From: Actinomycetota bacterium
Lineage (GTDB): Bacteria > Actinomycetota > Actinomycetes > S36-B12
DNA: 8,337 nucleotides
Direction of reading: 5' to 3'
Assembly (NCBI GenBank): GCA_947472655.1
Contig: CANJCG010000070.1
Span: 1 to 8,337, forward strand
The position numbers and the translations under genes are program-made. Positions 1 through 6,279 of this stretch are shown here, piece after piece (positions within the stretch are counted from its first letter, which is position 1; each line of letters starts with the position of its first letter). The notes below the pieces were generated by a model, which was given only the letters and a program-made list of their open reading frames with translations, had not been told where the DNA came from and did no database searches.

Positions 1-275
1 ACGCCAAACCAGAATGCCGCCAGTGGCATTATCGCGGCAGCGAGTGCAACGGTAACGCGCTCGAGATGAATTCCAGCTTGTTTGAAGGCATTGCTAAATT
101 CCAGTACAGCAATGACCATAGCTATTGAAACCAGTAGGCCAAATGTCCACCGATACGTGAACAAGGTGATCAGACAGAGCGCAAGAAGTCCAACCCCGGT
201 CGCAATAGCGGCAGGCAAGTTACGCCCAGCCTGCGGTTTGCGGGCTGCAGCCGACGAACCGACCGGGTCAGACAC
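1..275 (-). CDS. cdsA: Phosphatidate cytidylyltransferase (CDP-diglyceride synthase), N-terminal part only
   Basis: CdsA makes CDP-diacylglycerol from phosphatidic acid and CTP at the inner membrane, the entry step to phosphatidylglycerol, cardiolipin and phosphatidylinositol. Only about 91 codons are present; the left edge removes the rest, including the C-terminal signature. A charged, Pro/Ala-rich cytoplasmic head (residues 1-18) is followed by a GRNLPAAIATG segment, as in actinobacterial CdsA. Hydrophobic stretches follow at about 21-40, 44-58 and 74-90, fitting a polytopic protein. The start is GTG at 275-273, two bases after the frr stop. GAGGT at 286-282, inside the last frr codons, is well spaced as its ribosome binding site, so translation is probably coupled to frr. 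The identification rests on the N-terminal pattern plus the conserved position after frr. Confidence 0.85.
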   Translation of the reverse strand, partial: MSDPVGSSAAARKPQAGRNLPAAIATGVGLLALCLITLFTYRWTFGLLVSIAMVIAVLEFSNAFKQAGIHLERVTVALAAAIMPLAAFWFG

Positions 276-277
276 AG

Positions 278-844
278 CTAAACCTCGAGCAGTTCTGCTT
301 CTTTATGCTTCAAGACATCGTCAATGTGCTCAACATGGTTGTGTGTCACTTCATCAAGTTGCTTTTCTGCACGACGCACTTCATCTTCGCCCGCATCGCC
401 ATCTTTTTGCAGCTTGTCTAGCTGATCCTTGGCGTGACGCCGAATGTTACGGATCGAGATGCGTGCATCTTCTGCCTTGGTCTTTGCGATTTTGATGAAT
501 TCTTTGCGACGCTCTTCAGTAAGTTGAGGCAAGGTCACTCGAATGACATTGCCGTCTGATGTTGGGTTAATTCCTAGATCGCTCTCGCGCAAAGCCTTCA
601 CGACGGCATCAAATGAGCTCTTGTCGTATGGCGTGATCACAATAAGGCGAGCTTCGGGAATCGCAATTGATGCAAGCTGAGCGATCGGCGTGTAGGTGTC
701 GTAATAGTTCACGACAACCTTGTTGAACATGGATGAGTTTGCGCGTCCGGTGCGTACTGTCGCGAAATCTTCACGTGCAACGGTGATCGCCTTGTCCATG
801 CGGTCTTCGGCATCCATGAGGATCTCGTCGATTTGCTCGCTCAT
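278..844 (-). CDS. frr: Ribosome recycling factor
   Basis: RRF acts with EF-G to split the post-termination 70S complex so that ribosomes can start again. The 188-residue product is close to the usual 185. Family landmarks are RTGRA at 31-35, the NYYDTYTPIAQLA hinge region at 46-58, the LTEERRKE block at 109-116 and IRNIRRHAKD at 131-140. The long-helix domain I (about 1-29 and 105-188) and the inserted beta-domain II (about 30-104) are both complete. The ATG at 844 has AAGGAG at 856-851, six bases upstream, which fixes the start. It lies 37 bases downstream of pyrH and two bases before cdsA, as is common in actinobacteria. Confidence 0.98.
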   Translation of the reverse strand: MSEQIDEILMDAEDRMDKAITVAREDFATVRTGRANSSMFNKVVVNYYDTYTPIAQLASIAIPEARLIVITPYDKSSFDAVVKALRESDLGINPTSDGNVIRVTLPQLTEERRKEFIKIAKTKAEDARISIRNIRRHAKDQLDKLQKDGDAGEDEVRRAEKQLDEVTHNHVEHIDDVLKHKEAELLEV

Positions 845-881
845 TCTCTGCTCCTTGATTCAAACGTTGGAAAAATAAAGA

Positions 882-1670
882 CTAGTAAGTAGAAACCAAT
901 GTGCCAATGGTTTCTCCTCGAACGGCGCGAGCGATGTTTCCTTCAACCAAAAGGTTGAACACCACGAGTGGAAGTTGATTGTCTCGGCAAAGGCTGATGG
1001 CTGTTGCATCTGCGACCTTGAGATTCTGAGACAGCACATCGTCGTGAGTTAAACGCTCGTAACGCTTTGCATTTGGATTAGTACGTGGGTCAGCGTCATA
1101 CACGCCATCGACTCCCTTTGCCATCAGCACCACTTCGGCACCAACTTCTAGCGCCCGCTGGGCCGCAGTGGTATCCGTTGAGAAATATGGCTGACCTAGA
1201 CCAGCGCCGAAGATCACGACGCGTCCTTTGCTGAGGTGCCGCATGGCTTTGCGCGGAATGTACGGCTCAGCAACCTGACCCATGGTGATCGCCGTTTGAA
1301 CCCGAGTCTCAACTCCAGCTTTTTCACAGAAATCTTGCAAGGCAAGGCAGTTCATCACTGTGCCGAGCATGCCCATGTAGTCGGCGCGAGCTCTGTCCAT
1401 GCCACGCTCTGAGAGTTCGGCTCCACGGAAGTAGTTTCCGCCGCCAATGACGACTGCAACTTCAGTGCCGCTGCTCACGACATCCGCGATTTGCCTCGCG
1501 ATAGAGGAAACAACGTCAGGATCTACGCCTAATCCGCCACCGCCGGCAAATGCTTCACCTGAGAGCTTGAGAAGCACTCTCTTCCAGCCACCTTCAGGGA
1601 CCACAGGCCAAATGGATACGACGCCATCAAGAGATGGTTGGACGGCTCCCGAGCTTGGTGTTTGAGCCAT
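882..1670 (-). CDS. pyrH: Uridylate kinase (UMP kinase)
   Basis: PyrH phosphorylates UMP to UDP with ATP; it is the bacterial amino-acid-kinase-fold enzyme, normally hexameric and controlled by GTP and UTP. Visible motifs are the phosphate-binding KLSGE at 35-39, the glycine loop GGGNYFRG at 76-83, DYMGMLGT from 97, the STDTTA block at 164-169 and the [12 protein letters not shown] nucleotide-site segment from 184. At 262 residues it is longer than the roughly 240-residue enterobacterial form because of a Pro/Gly/Ser-rich head of about 28 residues before [11 protein letters not shown]. Mycobacterial PyrH has a comparable extension. The ATG at 1670 is preceded by GGAGG at 1682-1678 with a 7-base spacer, so the extension is likely translated. 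It lies between tsf and frr in the operon. Confidence 0.97.
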   Translation of the reverse strand: MAQTPSSGAVQPSLDGVVSIWPVVPEGGWKRVLLKLSGEAFAGGGGLGVDPDVVSSIARQIADVVSSGTEVAVVIGGGNYFRGAELSERGMDRARADYMGMLGTVMNCLALQDFCEKAGVETRVQTAITMGQVAEPYIPRKAMRHLSKGRVVIFGAGLGQPYFSTDTTAAQRALEVGAEVVLMAKGVDGVYDADPRTNPNAKRYERLTHDDVLSQNLKVADATAISLCRDNQLPLVVFNLLVEGNIARAVRGETIGTLVSTY

Positions 1671-1707
1671 GCTTCTCCCTCCAGTGCTTCGACCTGACCT
1701 TAGCGGG

Positions 1708-2526
1708 CTATTGCTGACCGATCTCGAAACGCACGAAGCCAGTCACTTCAGTCTTTGCGTCAGCAAGTACCTGAGAAACAGACTTTTTCTGCTCCACGAC
1801 GCTTGCTTGCTCCAACAACACATTGTCTTTGAAGTAGCTATTCACGCGCCCTTCAACGATCTTGGACAAGGCAGCCTCGGGCTTGCCCTCTTCCTTGGCA
1901 GTAGCCTCGGCGATCCGACGCTCGGTTTCAACGATTTCCGCTGGAACTTCATCACGTGTGAGAAATTGTGGACGCATCGCTGCGATCTGCATCGCGGTGC
2001 TGCGAGCTACTTCTTCGTCACCTGAGTAGGCAACCATGACGCCAACCTGGGCGGGAAGGTCTGAGGAGCGGCGATGCATGTAGACCGTGACTGGGGTAGG
2101 AAGTACAGCAACACGACCGATTTCCAACTTCTCGCCAATAACGCTGGCCATTTCAGCCACTGCATCGCCTGCGGTACGACCGTCGGCGAGTTTGACTGCC
2201 TTGGCACCCTCAGTGTCAGCGATTTGTCCATCAAACACAGCCTGCGCAATGGCATTAGACAGCGTGAGGAAATCTTCATTTTTAGCAACAAAGTCTGTTT
2301 CGCAAAGCAATTCAACGAGAGCGTTGCCGTTATTGGCTACGAGTCCGTTTGAAGCCTCGCGCTCAGCGCCACGCTTGGCTGCCTTAGCTGCACCTGAAAC
2401 GCGGAGAAGTTCTACAGCTGCGTCAAAGTCTCCATTGGATTCTTCGAGGGCGCGCTTGCATTCCATCATTCCTGCGGCAGTGTGGTCGCGGAGCTTCTTT
2501 ACTTCAGCGGCAGTGATATTCGCCAT
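1708..2526 (-). CDS. tsf: Elongation factor Ts
   Basis: EF-Ts is the nucleotide-exchange factor that removes GDP from EF-Tu during translation elongation. The 272-residue product has the N-terminal UBA-like domain with signature [16 protein letters not shown] (12-27), and the second signature [12 protein letters not shown] (72-83) containing the TDFV motif that contacts EF-Tu. The dimerisation core follows, and the chain ends in FVRFEIGQQ. The reading frame is open up to 2604, but residues before [12 protein letters not shown] have no family match. The ATG at 2526 gives the standard N-terminus, with AAGGA at 2542-2538 and a rather long 11-base spacer. It is the second gene of the rpsB operon, separated from rpsB by 81 bases that include a hairpin. 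Confidence 0.97.
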   Translation of the reverse strand: MANITAAEVKKLRDHTAAGMMECKRALEESNGDFDAAVELLRVSGAAKAAKRGAEREASNGLVANNGNALVELLCETDFVAKNEDFLTLSNAIAQAVFDGQIADTEGAKAVKLADGRTAGDAVAEMASVIGEKLEIGRVAVLPTPVTVYMHRRSSDLPAQVGVMVAYSGDEEVARSTAMQIAAMRPQFLTRDEVPAEIVETERRIAEATAKEEGKPEAALSKIVEGRVNSYFKDNVLLEQASVVEQKKSVSQVLADAKTEVTGFVRFEIGQQ

Positions 2527-2570
2527 GGTGATGTTGATCCTTATGTGTTGGGAGGTCAGCGAGATACATA

Positions 2571-2599
2571 CGTGGCTGCCCGAAATTCGAGCAGCCACG
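2571..2599 (-). promoter_or_regulatory. Intercistronic hairpin between rpsB and tsf
   Basis: A perfect 9-bp inverted repeat (cgtggctgc at 2571-2579, gcagccacg at 2591-2599) encloses an 11-base loop. On the minus-strand mRNA it lies nine bases after the rpsB stop and 45 bases before the tsf start. The bases after it are mixed (TATGTATCTC), with no U tract, so it is not a canonical intrinsic terminator. It could be an attenuator, an RNA-processing site or a 3'-end stabiliser that sets the S2 to EF-Ts ratio. The base pairing is seen directly; the role is inferred. Confidence 0.55.
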
Positions 2600-2607
2600 C
2601 ACAAGAG

Positions 2608-3477
2608 TTATGCGGTTGGTGCCTCAGTTGCGGCCTCAACGACGGCTGCTTCTTCTGCAACGACTGCTTCCACAGCAACTACGGCTGCTGCCGCGTCCAC
2701 TGTTGTGGACTCAGCGCCTTCAAGAAGCTCACGCTCCCATTCGGCAAGAGGCTCAACTGCTGCATCTGGGGTTCCACTGGCGCGGTTTGCGCGCGATAGG
2801 AGACCGTCGGCAACAGCGTCAGCGATGACGCGAGTCAACAAAGCTACTGAGCGAATGGCGTCGTCGTTCCCTGGAATCGGGTAATCAACTTCGTCTGGAT
2901 CACAGTTGGTGTCGAGCATTGCAATAACTGGGATTCCCAACTTGTGAGCTTCGCCAACTGCGATGTGCTCTTTCTTGGTATCAACGATCCAAAGTGCGCT
3001 AGGGATCTTGCCCATTTCGCGAATGCCACCGAGTGTCTTTGAAAGCTTGTCCTTCTCGCGACGCATCATGAGAAGTTCTTTCTTGGTGAAACCTGAACCT
3101 GCAACCTGCACGAGGTCCATGTTCTCAAGTTCCTTCAAGCGCGTGATGCGCTTGGAAACAGTCTGGAAGTTTGTGAGCATGCCACCGAGCCAACGCTCGT
3201 TGACGTACGGCATACCAACGCGAATTGCCTGCTCGGCGATCGCATCGTGGCCCTGCTTCTTGGTGCCAACGAACATGATGGTGCCACCGTGTGCAACGGT
3301 TTCTTTCACGTATTCGTAAGCAGCATCGATGAATGCAAGCGACTGCTGCAAGTCAATGATGTAAATGCCATTGCGCTCAGTAAGAATGAAGCGCTTCATC
3401 TTTGGATTCCAACGACGGGTTTGATGCCCGAAGTGAACGCCGCTATCAAGTAGCTGGCGCATTGTTACAACTGCCAT
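2608..3477 (-). CDS. rpsB: 30S ribosomal protein S2
   Basis: S2 is a late-assembling small-subunit protein that sits between head and body of the 30S particle and is needed to recruit S1 where S1 is present. The 289-residue product shows [22 protein letters not shown] near the N-terminus (from residue 6), the FVGTKKQG segment at 69-76, [13 protein letters not shown] at 91-103 and the C-terminal S2 signature beginning [13 protein letters not shown] at 165. Residues from about 258 form an Ala/Val/Glu-rich tail, typical of the variable actinobacterial S2 C-terminus. The frame is open to 3498, but the ATG at 3477 follows a strong AAAGGAG (3491-3485) by seven bases and gives the family N-terminus. 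It is the first gene of the rpsB-tsf-pyrH-frr-cdsA operon. Confidence 0.98.
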   Translation of the reverse strand: MAVVTMRQLLDSGVHFGHQTRRWNPKMKRFILTERNGIYIIDLQQSLAFIDAAYEYVKETVAHGGTIMFVGTKKQGHDAIAEQAIRVGMPYVNERWLGGMLTNFQTVSKRITRLKELENMDLVQVAGSGFTKKELLMMRREKDKLSKTLGGIREMGKIPSALWIVDTKKEHIAVGEAHKLGIPVIAMLDTNCDPDEVDYPIPGNDDAIRSVALLTRVIADAVADGLLSRANRASGTPDAAVEPLAEWERELLEGAESTTVDAAAAVVAVEAVVAEEAAVVEAATEAPTA

Positions 3478-3494
3478 GACGGCACTCCTTTTAC

Positions 3495-3515
3495 GCACAA
3501 ACAGTGCGTTTGTGC
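3495..3515 (-). promoter_or_regulatory. Hairpin directly upstream of the rpsB ribosome binding site
   Basis: An 8-bp perfect stem (gcacaaac at 3495-3502 with gtttgtgc at 3508-3515) encloses a 5-base loop. On the rpsB mRNA it ends three bases before the AAAGGAG ribosome binding site. A competing 5-bp pairing (cgcac 3494-3498 with gtgcg 3504-3508) uses some of the same bases. The position suggests control of translation initiation, for instance feedback by S2, but no target has been shown. Confidence 0.5.
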
Positions 3516-3552
3516 ATCGGTTTTTGGCTTAAGCCGGTTGGCTCATGCCCCT

Positions 3553-3600
3553 GACGATCCACCGTCCTGCACCCACCGAAGTGGGACCGAGCAGGTCGTC
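3553..3600 (-). promoter_or_regulatory. Candidate structured RNA element in the rpsB leader (three stacked helices, UUCG cap)
   Basis: Read on the rpsB mRNA, three perfect 5-bp helices nest: GACGA (3600-3596) with UCGUC (3557-3553), CCUGC (3595-3591) with GCAGG (3570-3566), and CCCAC (3585-3581) with GUGGG (3576-3572). The last is closed by a cUUCGg tetraloop, one of the most stable RNA caps known. P1 and P2 abut on the 5' side and are separated by an 8-base bulge (3565-3558) on the 3' side. P2 and P3 are separated by 5 bases against 1. The element ends 75 bases before the rpsB start. It resembles a protein- or ligand-binding leader such as those of autoregulated ribosomal-protein operons; that role is inferred. 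Confidence 0.5.
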
Positions 3601-3612
3601 TGCGCCTTGAGG

Positions 3613-3648
3613 CTCAGTACGGGATCGTGCGAATTCCCCATTTCTGAG
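3613..3648 (-). promoter_or_regulatory. Possible upstream hairpin of the rpsB leader
   Basis: On the minus strand CTCAG (3648-3644) can pair with CTGAG (3617-3613), and inside it GGGA (3624-3621 partner) can pair with UCCC (3638-3635 on the opposite arm), leaving a 10-base apical loop and a 3/5-base internal loop. It lies just upstream of the three-helix element. The stems are short, so this one may be chance, and it may overlap the promoter if transcription starts further down. Confidence 0.25.
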
Positions 3649-3770
3649 GTGGGATAAGTCTAGGGCCTACCAACCAGTGCTCCATCCACAGGTCTCGAGA
3701 GCGCCAGACACTGCCCACTTGCACTGGAATACCCCTGGCCATCGGCCGTATCCGAGCCCACAATCGGCCC

Positions 3771-4217
3771 ATGTACCTCTTGGCCCTTGCTTTGGCTGCT
3801 CAAACCTGGCTTTCACCTGTGCCTGGGGCTTTGATCGAGCAAGGGTTCGATCCCCCAGCTCATGCGTGGGGCACTGGTCATCGCGGGGTGGATTTTCAAG
3901 CCGAGCCCGCGACCGAGGTTTTTGCTATCGGCAAGGGGGTCGTGACTTTTGTAGGTGAAGTGGCAGGAAAACCTGTCATCGTGATCAATCACCCTGCCCT
4001 TGGGCTGCGATCGACCTATGAGCCAGTAATCGCCATCGTCGAACTTGGGCAAGAAGTACTCGCTGGTACCCCCATCGGGGAAACTGCTGAAACTGGTGGG
4101 CACTGTGGCGGGCACTGCCTGCACCTAGGCCTCAAAGGATCTGGCAAGAACGACTACCGCAATCCACTGCCCTTGATCGACCACCAATATGTCGTGCTGA
4201 AACGAAGCACTCCTTAG
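3771..4217 (+). CDS. M23-family (LytM-like) peptidase domain protein, probably exported, atypical active site
   Basis: M23 proteins are zinc metallopeptidases that cut peptidoglycan cross-bridges, or degenerate relatives that regulate other hydrolases. The 148-residue product has a short hydrophobic head (LLALALAA at 3-10, possible cleavage after about residue 20) without the usual basic residues. An almost minimal LytM fold follows: GHRGVDF gives zinc ligands H37 and D41, and H118 in CLHLGL is the third. The usual catalytic pair is missing: the first His of HxH is Cys116, and the His of the 'Y-x-H-L' strand is replaced in TYEPV (83-86). I recall the same TYEPV and CLH pattern in actinobacterial homologues beside rpsB. 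The ATG at 3771 is the only ATG/GTG/TTG start after the in-frame stop at 3645, and has no Shine-Dalgarno sequence; a leaderless message is possible. It is the only plus-strand gene here. Confidence 0.85.
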   Translation: MYLLALALAAQTWLSPVPGALIEQGFDPPAHAWGTGHRGVDFQAEPATEVFAIGKGVVTFVGEVAGKPVIVINHPALGLRSTYEPVIAIVELGQEVLAGTPIGETAETGGHCGGHCLHLGLKGSGKNDYRNPLPLIDHQYVVLKRSTP

Positions 4218-5149
4218 TTATCTCCAGCGCGCGGATGTGCTTGATCAAAGGCAGAACGAAGACGCTCGACAGATACGTGCGTGTATCTCTGTGTGGTTGC
4301 CAACGAAGAGTGCCCGAGGAGTTCCTGCACAGCACGCAAATCAGCACCTCCCTCCAGCACATGCGTGGCAGCTGAGTGTCTTAATCCGTGCGGGGCCAAT
4401 CTCGGAACATCTGCAGCTTGCGTAATTCGACCCACAACTTCTCTAGCAGTGCGCGGATCTAGCCGGGCACCTCGAACACCTAAAAAGAAAGCGTTGGCCG
4501 ACGCTTCATTGACGAACTCGTCCCGAATGTCATTCCATGCGGTCAAGGCACGTTCTGCTGGAATGCCAAACGGAACGACTCGTTCTTTTCGACCTTTGCC
4601 CATCACTCGAATAGTGCGTGACTCCCATTGGACGCTCACCAGATCAAGTGCGCAGAGCTCTGATACTCGAATACCCGTGCCGTAAAGCAATTCCAAAATC
4701 GCTCGATCTCGAACCGAAACGGGGTCACCGTCACCGGCGTACTGTGCGGCCAAGTCCATCACCCGTGAAGCTTCGGCAACATCGAGCACTACCGGGAGCT
4801 TGTGTGGAACTTGTGGGCTCTTAAGTCTCCTACCTGGATCGCTTTCAATGAGGCCATGTCGCTCGCACCAAGAAGTGAAGGCACGAACCGACGCGGCTTT
4901 ACGAGCAATCGTGCTTCGAGCGTGACCCGCACTGTGTTGTGCACCGAGCCAAGCGCGCAGAAGGGCTAGATCAATATCGTCAAGAATCGTGCACTCATGC
5001 GTACTTGCATAGCCGAGCAAATCTGAGACATCAGACGTGTAGGCGCGCACCGTGTGTTCACTGCGGTCTCGCTCCAAGGTCAGATACCGGGTGAACCCCG
5101 CCAGTGCGCTATCAAAAGCTTTTGCACTTGCCGGCGCAGACGAAGTCAC
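4214..5149 (-). CDS. xerC: Tyrosine recombinase XerC
   Basis: XerC works with XerD at the dif site to resolve chromosome dimers before division. From the GTG at 5149 the product is 311 residues, close to the usual 300. The N-terminal SAM-like core-binding domain (about 11-100) contains YLTLERDRSEHTVRAY. The catalytic domain has the full set: R161 in TGIRVSEL, K185 in the GKGRKER beta-hairpin, H254 and R257 in HGLRH, H280 in LLGH and the nucleophile Y289 in TTQRYTHV. The same frame can start at a TTG at 5209, overlapping the dprA end by 25 bases and adding 20 residues without a family match. That TTG does have AAGGA six bases upstream, whereas the GTG has only a weak site, so the start is uncertain. 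Its TAA overlaps the M23 gene's stop on the other strand. Assignment as XerC rather than a phage integrase rests on length and context. Confidence 0.9.
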   Translation of the reverse strand: MTSSAPASAKAFDSALAGFTRYLTLERDRSEHTVRAYTSDVSDLLGYASTHECTILDDIDLALLRAWLGAQHSAGHARSTIARKAASVRAFTSWCERHGLIESDPGRRLKSPQVPHKLPVVLDVAEASRVMDLAAQYAGDGDPVSVRDRAILELLYGTGIRVSELCALDLVSVQWESRTIRVMGKGRKERVVPFGIPAERALTAWNDIRDEFVNEASANAFFLGVRGARLDPRTAREVVGRITQAADVPRLAPHGLRHSAATHVLEGGADLRAVQELLGHSSLATTQRYTHVSVERLRSAFDQAHPRAGDN

Positions 5150-5184
5150 AGTCCCATGGTGGCAAAGAATGGTGCGAACTGGAC

Positions 5185-6279
5185 TCAGGCGCGCACGATT
5201 CGCCAACAATCCCCATCCTTTCGCAGGAAACCTTGTATTTCGAGGTCACCTAACTCCTTGAAAATCAACTGCGCAGCAACCCCAGTGGCCATCACTAACG
5301 CATCAGGTGTGGCGCCGCCACGAATTGGCACTGCATCGAGTATTTGTTTTTGCACAGTTGTCAACTGATCAAATCGGTCACTGTTGGTTAGTGGTAATTC
5401 GAGCTGCGGAGTGCGGTCTCCAAATAACCGCGGAATATCTTTCCAATCGCTGGCAATCATCGCTATTCCATCGTTGATGAGTTGATGACATCCTGCTGAC
5501 ATCGGCGATGTGACTGGACCTGGCACTGCAAGTACTGGGCGATTCAACTGTATCGCGTGATGAGCAGTTGACGTTGTTCCCGACCGTAGGCCTGCCTCAA
5601 CTACCAGTGTGGCTTTACTCAACGCCGCAATGATGCGATTGCGCGTCAGGAAACGCTGTTTACGGGCCTGACTACCTGGCGGCGATTCAGAAATGATCAA
5701 GCCGGTATCAGCTATTCGCGCTAACAATGATTCATGAGCCTTGGGATAGGCAACATCCACTCCGCTTGCTAGTACGCACGCCGTGACGCCACCCACTGAC
5801 AACACTCCTTGATGGGCAGCAGCATCGATGCCATAAGCCCCGCCGGAAATCACTAACCAGCGCTGATCACTTAAGTGTGAGCACCACTCGCGGGCAACAA
5901 CCTCGCCATAGGACGTTGCAGCACGAGCACCGACAACTGCTACTGATTGCACGGCAGCTAACCGCAAGTTTGGTGTTCCCACGACCCATAATGCATATGG
6001 ACGAGTGGCTTGTAAGTCATTGAGCTGAGAGGGCCACTCTTCTTCGTCTCGAAAAATCAAACGAGATCCGGTGCGTTCAAGGGCGAGCAGCGAATCAGCA
6101 AAAGAAAAAGAGCGAAGCCTTGCCTGCAGGCCGCTTGCATCGCGCTTTGGAACGTTGCCTTGGCGAATCCGCTCTAGCGCCTGCACTGGACCTACCTGAT
6201 CAACGAAGCGACCCATGAATTCATCGGCCGGTTCAATGACATGAGCCAAAACCAACAGCGCTTCACGGACATCAATCAT
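5185..6279 (-). CDS. dprA: DNA-processing protein DprA (Smf), RecA loader
   Basis: DprA binds incoming single-stranded DNA and loads RecA onto it during natural transformation; it is also kept in many bacteria not known to be competent. The 364-residue product has a helical N-terminal region (about 1-65) and a Rossmann-like core. The core shows VAVVGARAATSYG (113-125), SGGAYGIDAAAHQG (145-158), VLASGVDVAYP (169-179), SESPPG (197-202), RNRIIAALS (213-221), EAGLRSGTTSTA (228-239) and VPGPVTSPMSAGCHQLI (252-268). A C-terminal winged-helix domain (about 307-361) ends the chain. The ATG at 6279 overlaps the comM stop as ATGA, so translation is probably coupled. It is followed closely by xerC. Confidence 0.95.
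   Translation of the reverse strand: MIDVREALLVLAHVIEPADEFMGRFVDQVGPVQALERIRQGNVPKRDASGLQARLRSFSFADSLLALERTGSRLIFRDEEEWPSQLNDLQATRPYALWVVGTPNLRLAAVQSVAVVGARAATSYGEVVAREWCSHLSDQRWLVISGGAYGIDAAAHQGVLSVGGVTACVLASGVDVAYPKAHESLLARIADTGLIISESPPGSQARKQRFLTRNRIIAALSKATLVVEAGLRSGTTSTAHHAIQLNRPVLAVPGPVTSPMSAGCHQLINDGIAMIASDWKDIPRLFGDRTPQLELPLTNSDRFDQLTTVQKQILDAVPIRGGATPDALVMATGVAAQLIFKELGDLEIQGFLRKDGDCWRIVRA

Larger units (their letters stand above)
3478..3770. other. Divergent non-coding control region between rpsB and the M23-type gene
   Basis: This 293-bp stretch contains no credible gene on either strand. On the minus strand it should hold the rpsB operon promoter and leader. The only -10-like hexamer I see for rpsB is TAGACT at 3662-3657, with a poor -35, so the start site is uncertain. 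If that hexamer were used, the leader would be about 170 bases long. Inverted repeats on this strand lie at 3495-3515, 3553-3600 and 3613-3648. On the plus strand there is no Shine-Dalgarno sequence before the ATG at 3771. Confidence 0.6.

Noticed and set aside
82..495. Plus-strand open frame antisense to cdsA and frr
   Set aside because: Composition is unlike a real protein (His/Cys/Arg-rich run) and it crosses two clearly coding minus-strand genes.
2527..2604. Upstream start extending tsf by 26 residues
   Set aside because: The extension has no EF-Ts match and runs through the intercistronic hairpin; [12 protein letters not shown] is the standard N-terminus.
2087..2884. Long plus-strand open frame (265 codons) antisense to rpsB and tsf
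   Set aside because: Its Ala/Ser/Thr-rich product mirrors the Ala/Val/Glu-rich S2 tail and the biased codons of tsf; both opposing genes are certain, and there is no domain or ribosome binding site.
3478..3498. Upstream ATG extending rpsB by seven residues
   Set aside because: The extension would be read through the rpsB Shine-Dalgarno sequence itself and adds residues absent from S2.
3677..3958. Plus-strand open frame overlapping the start of the M23-type gene
   Set aside because: It is a shifted-frame shadow: the M23 frame carries the HxxxD and CLH motifs, and this one has no recognisable pattern.
4214..5149. Phage or island integrase with attachment sites
   Set aside because: Length, full XerC-like catalytic set, position in the dprA operon and absence of flanking tRNA or repeats point to a housekeeping XerC.
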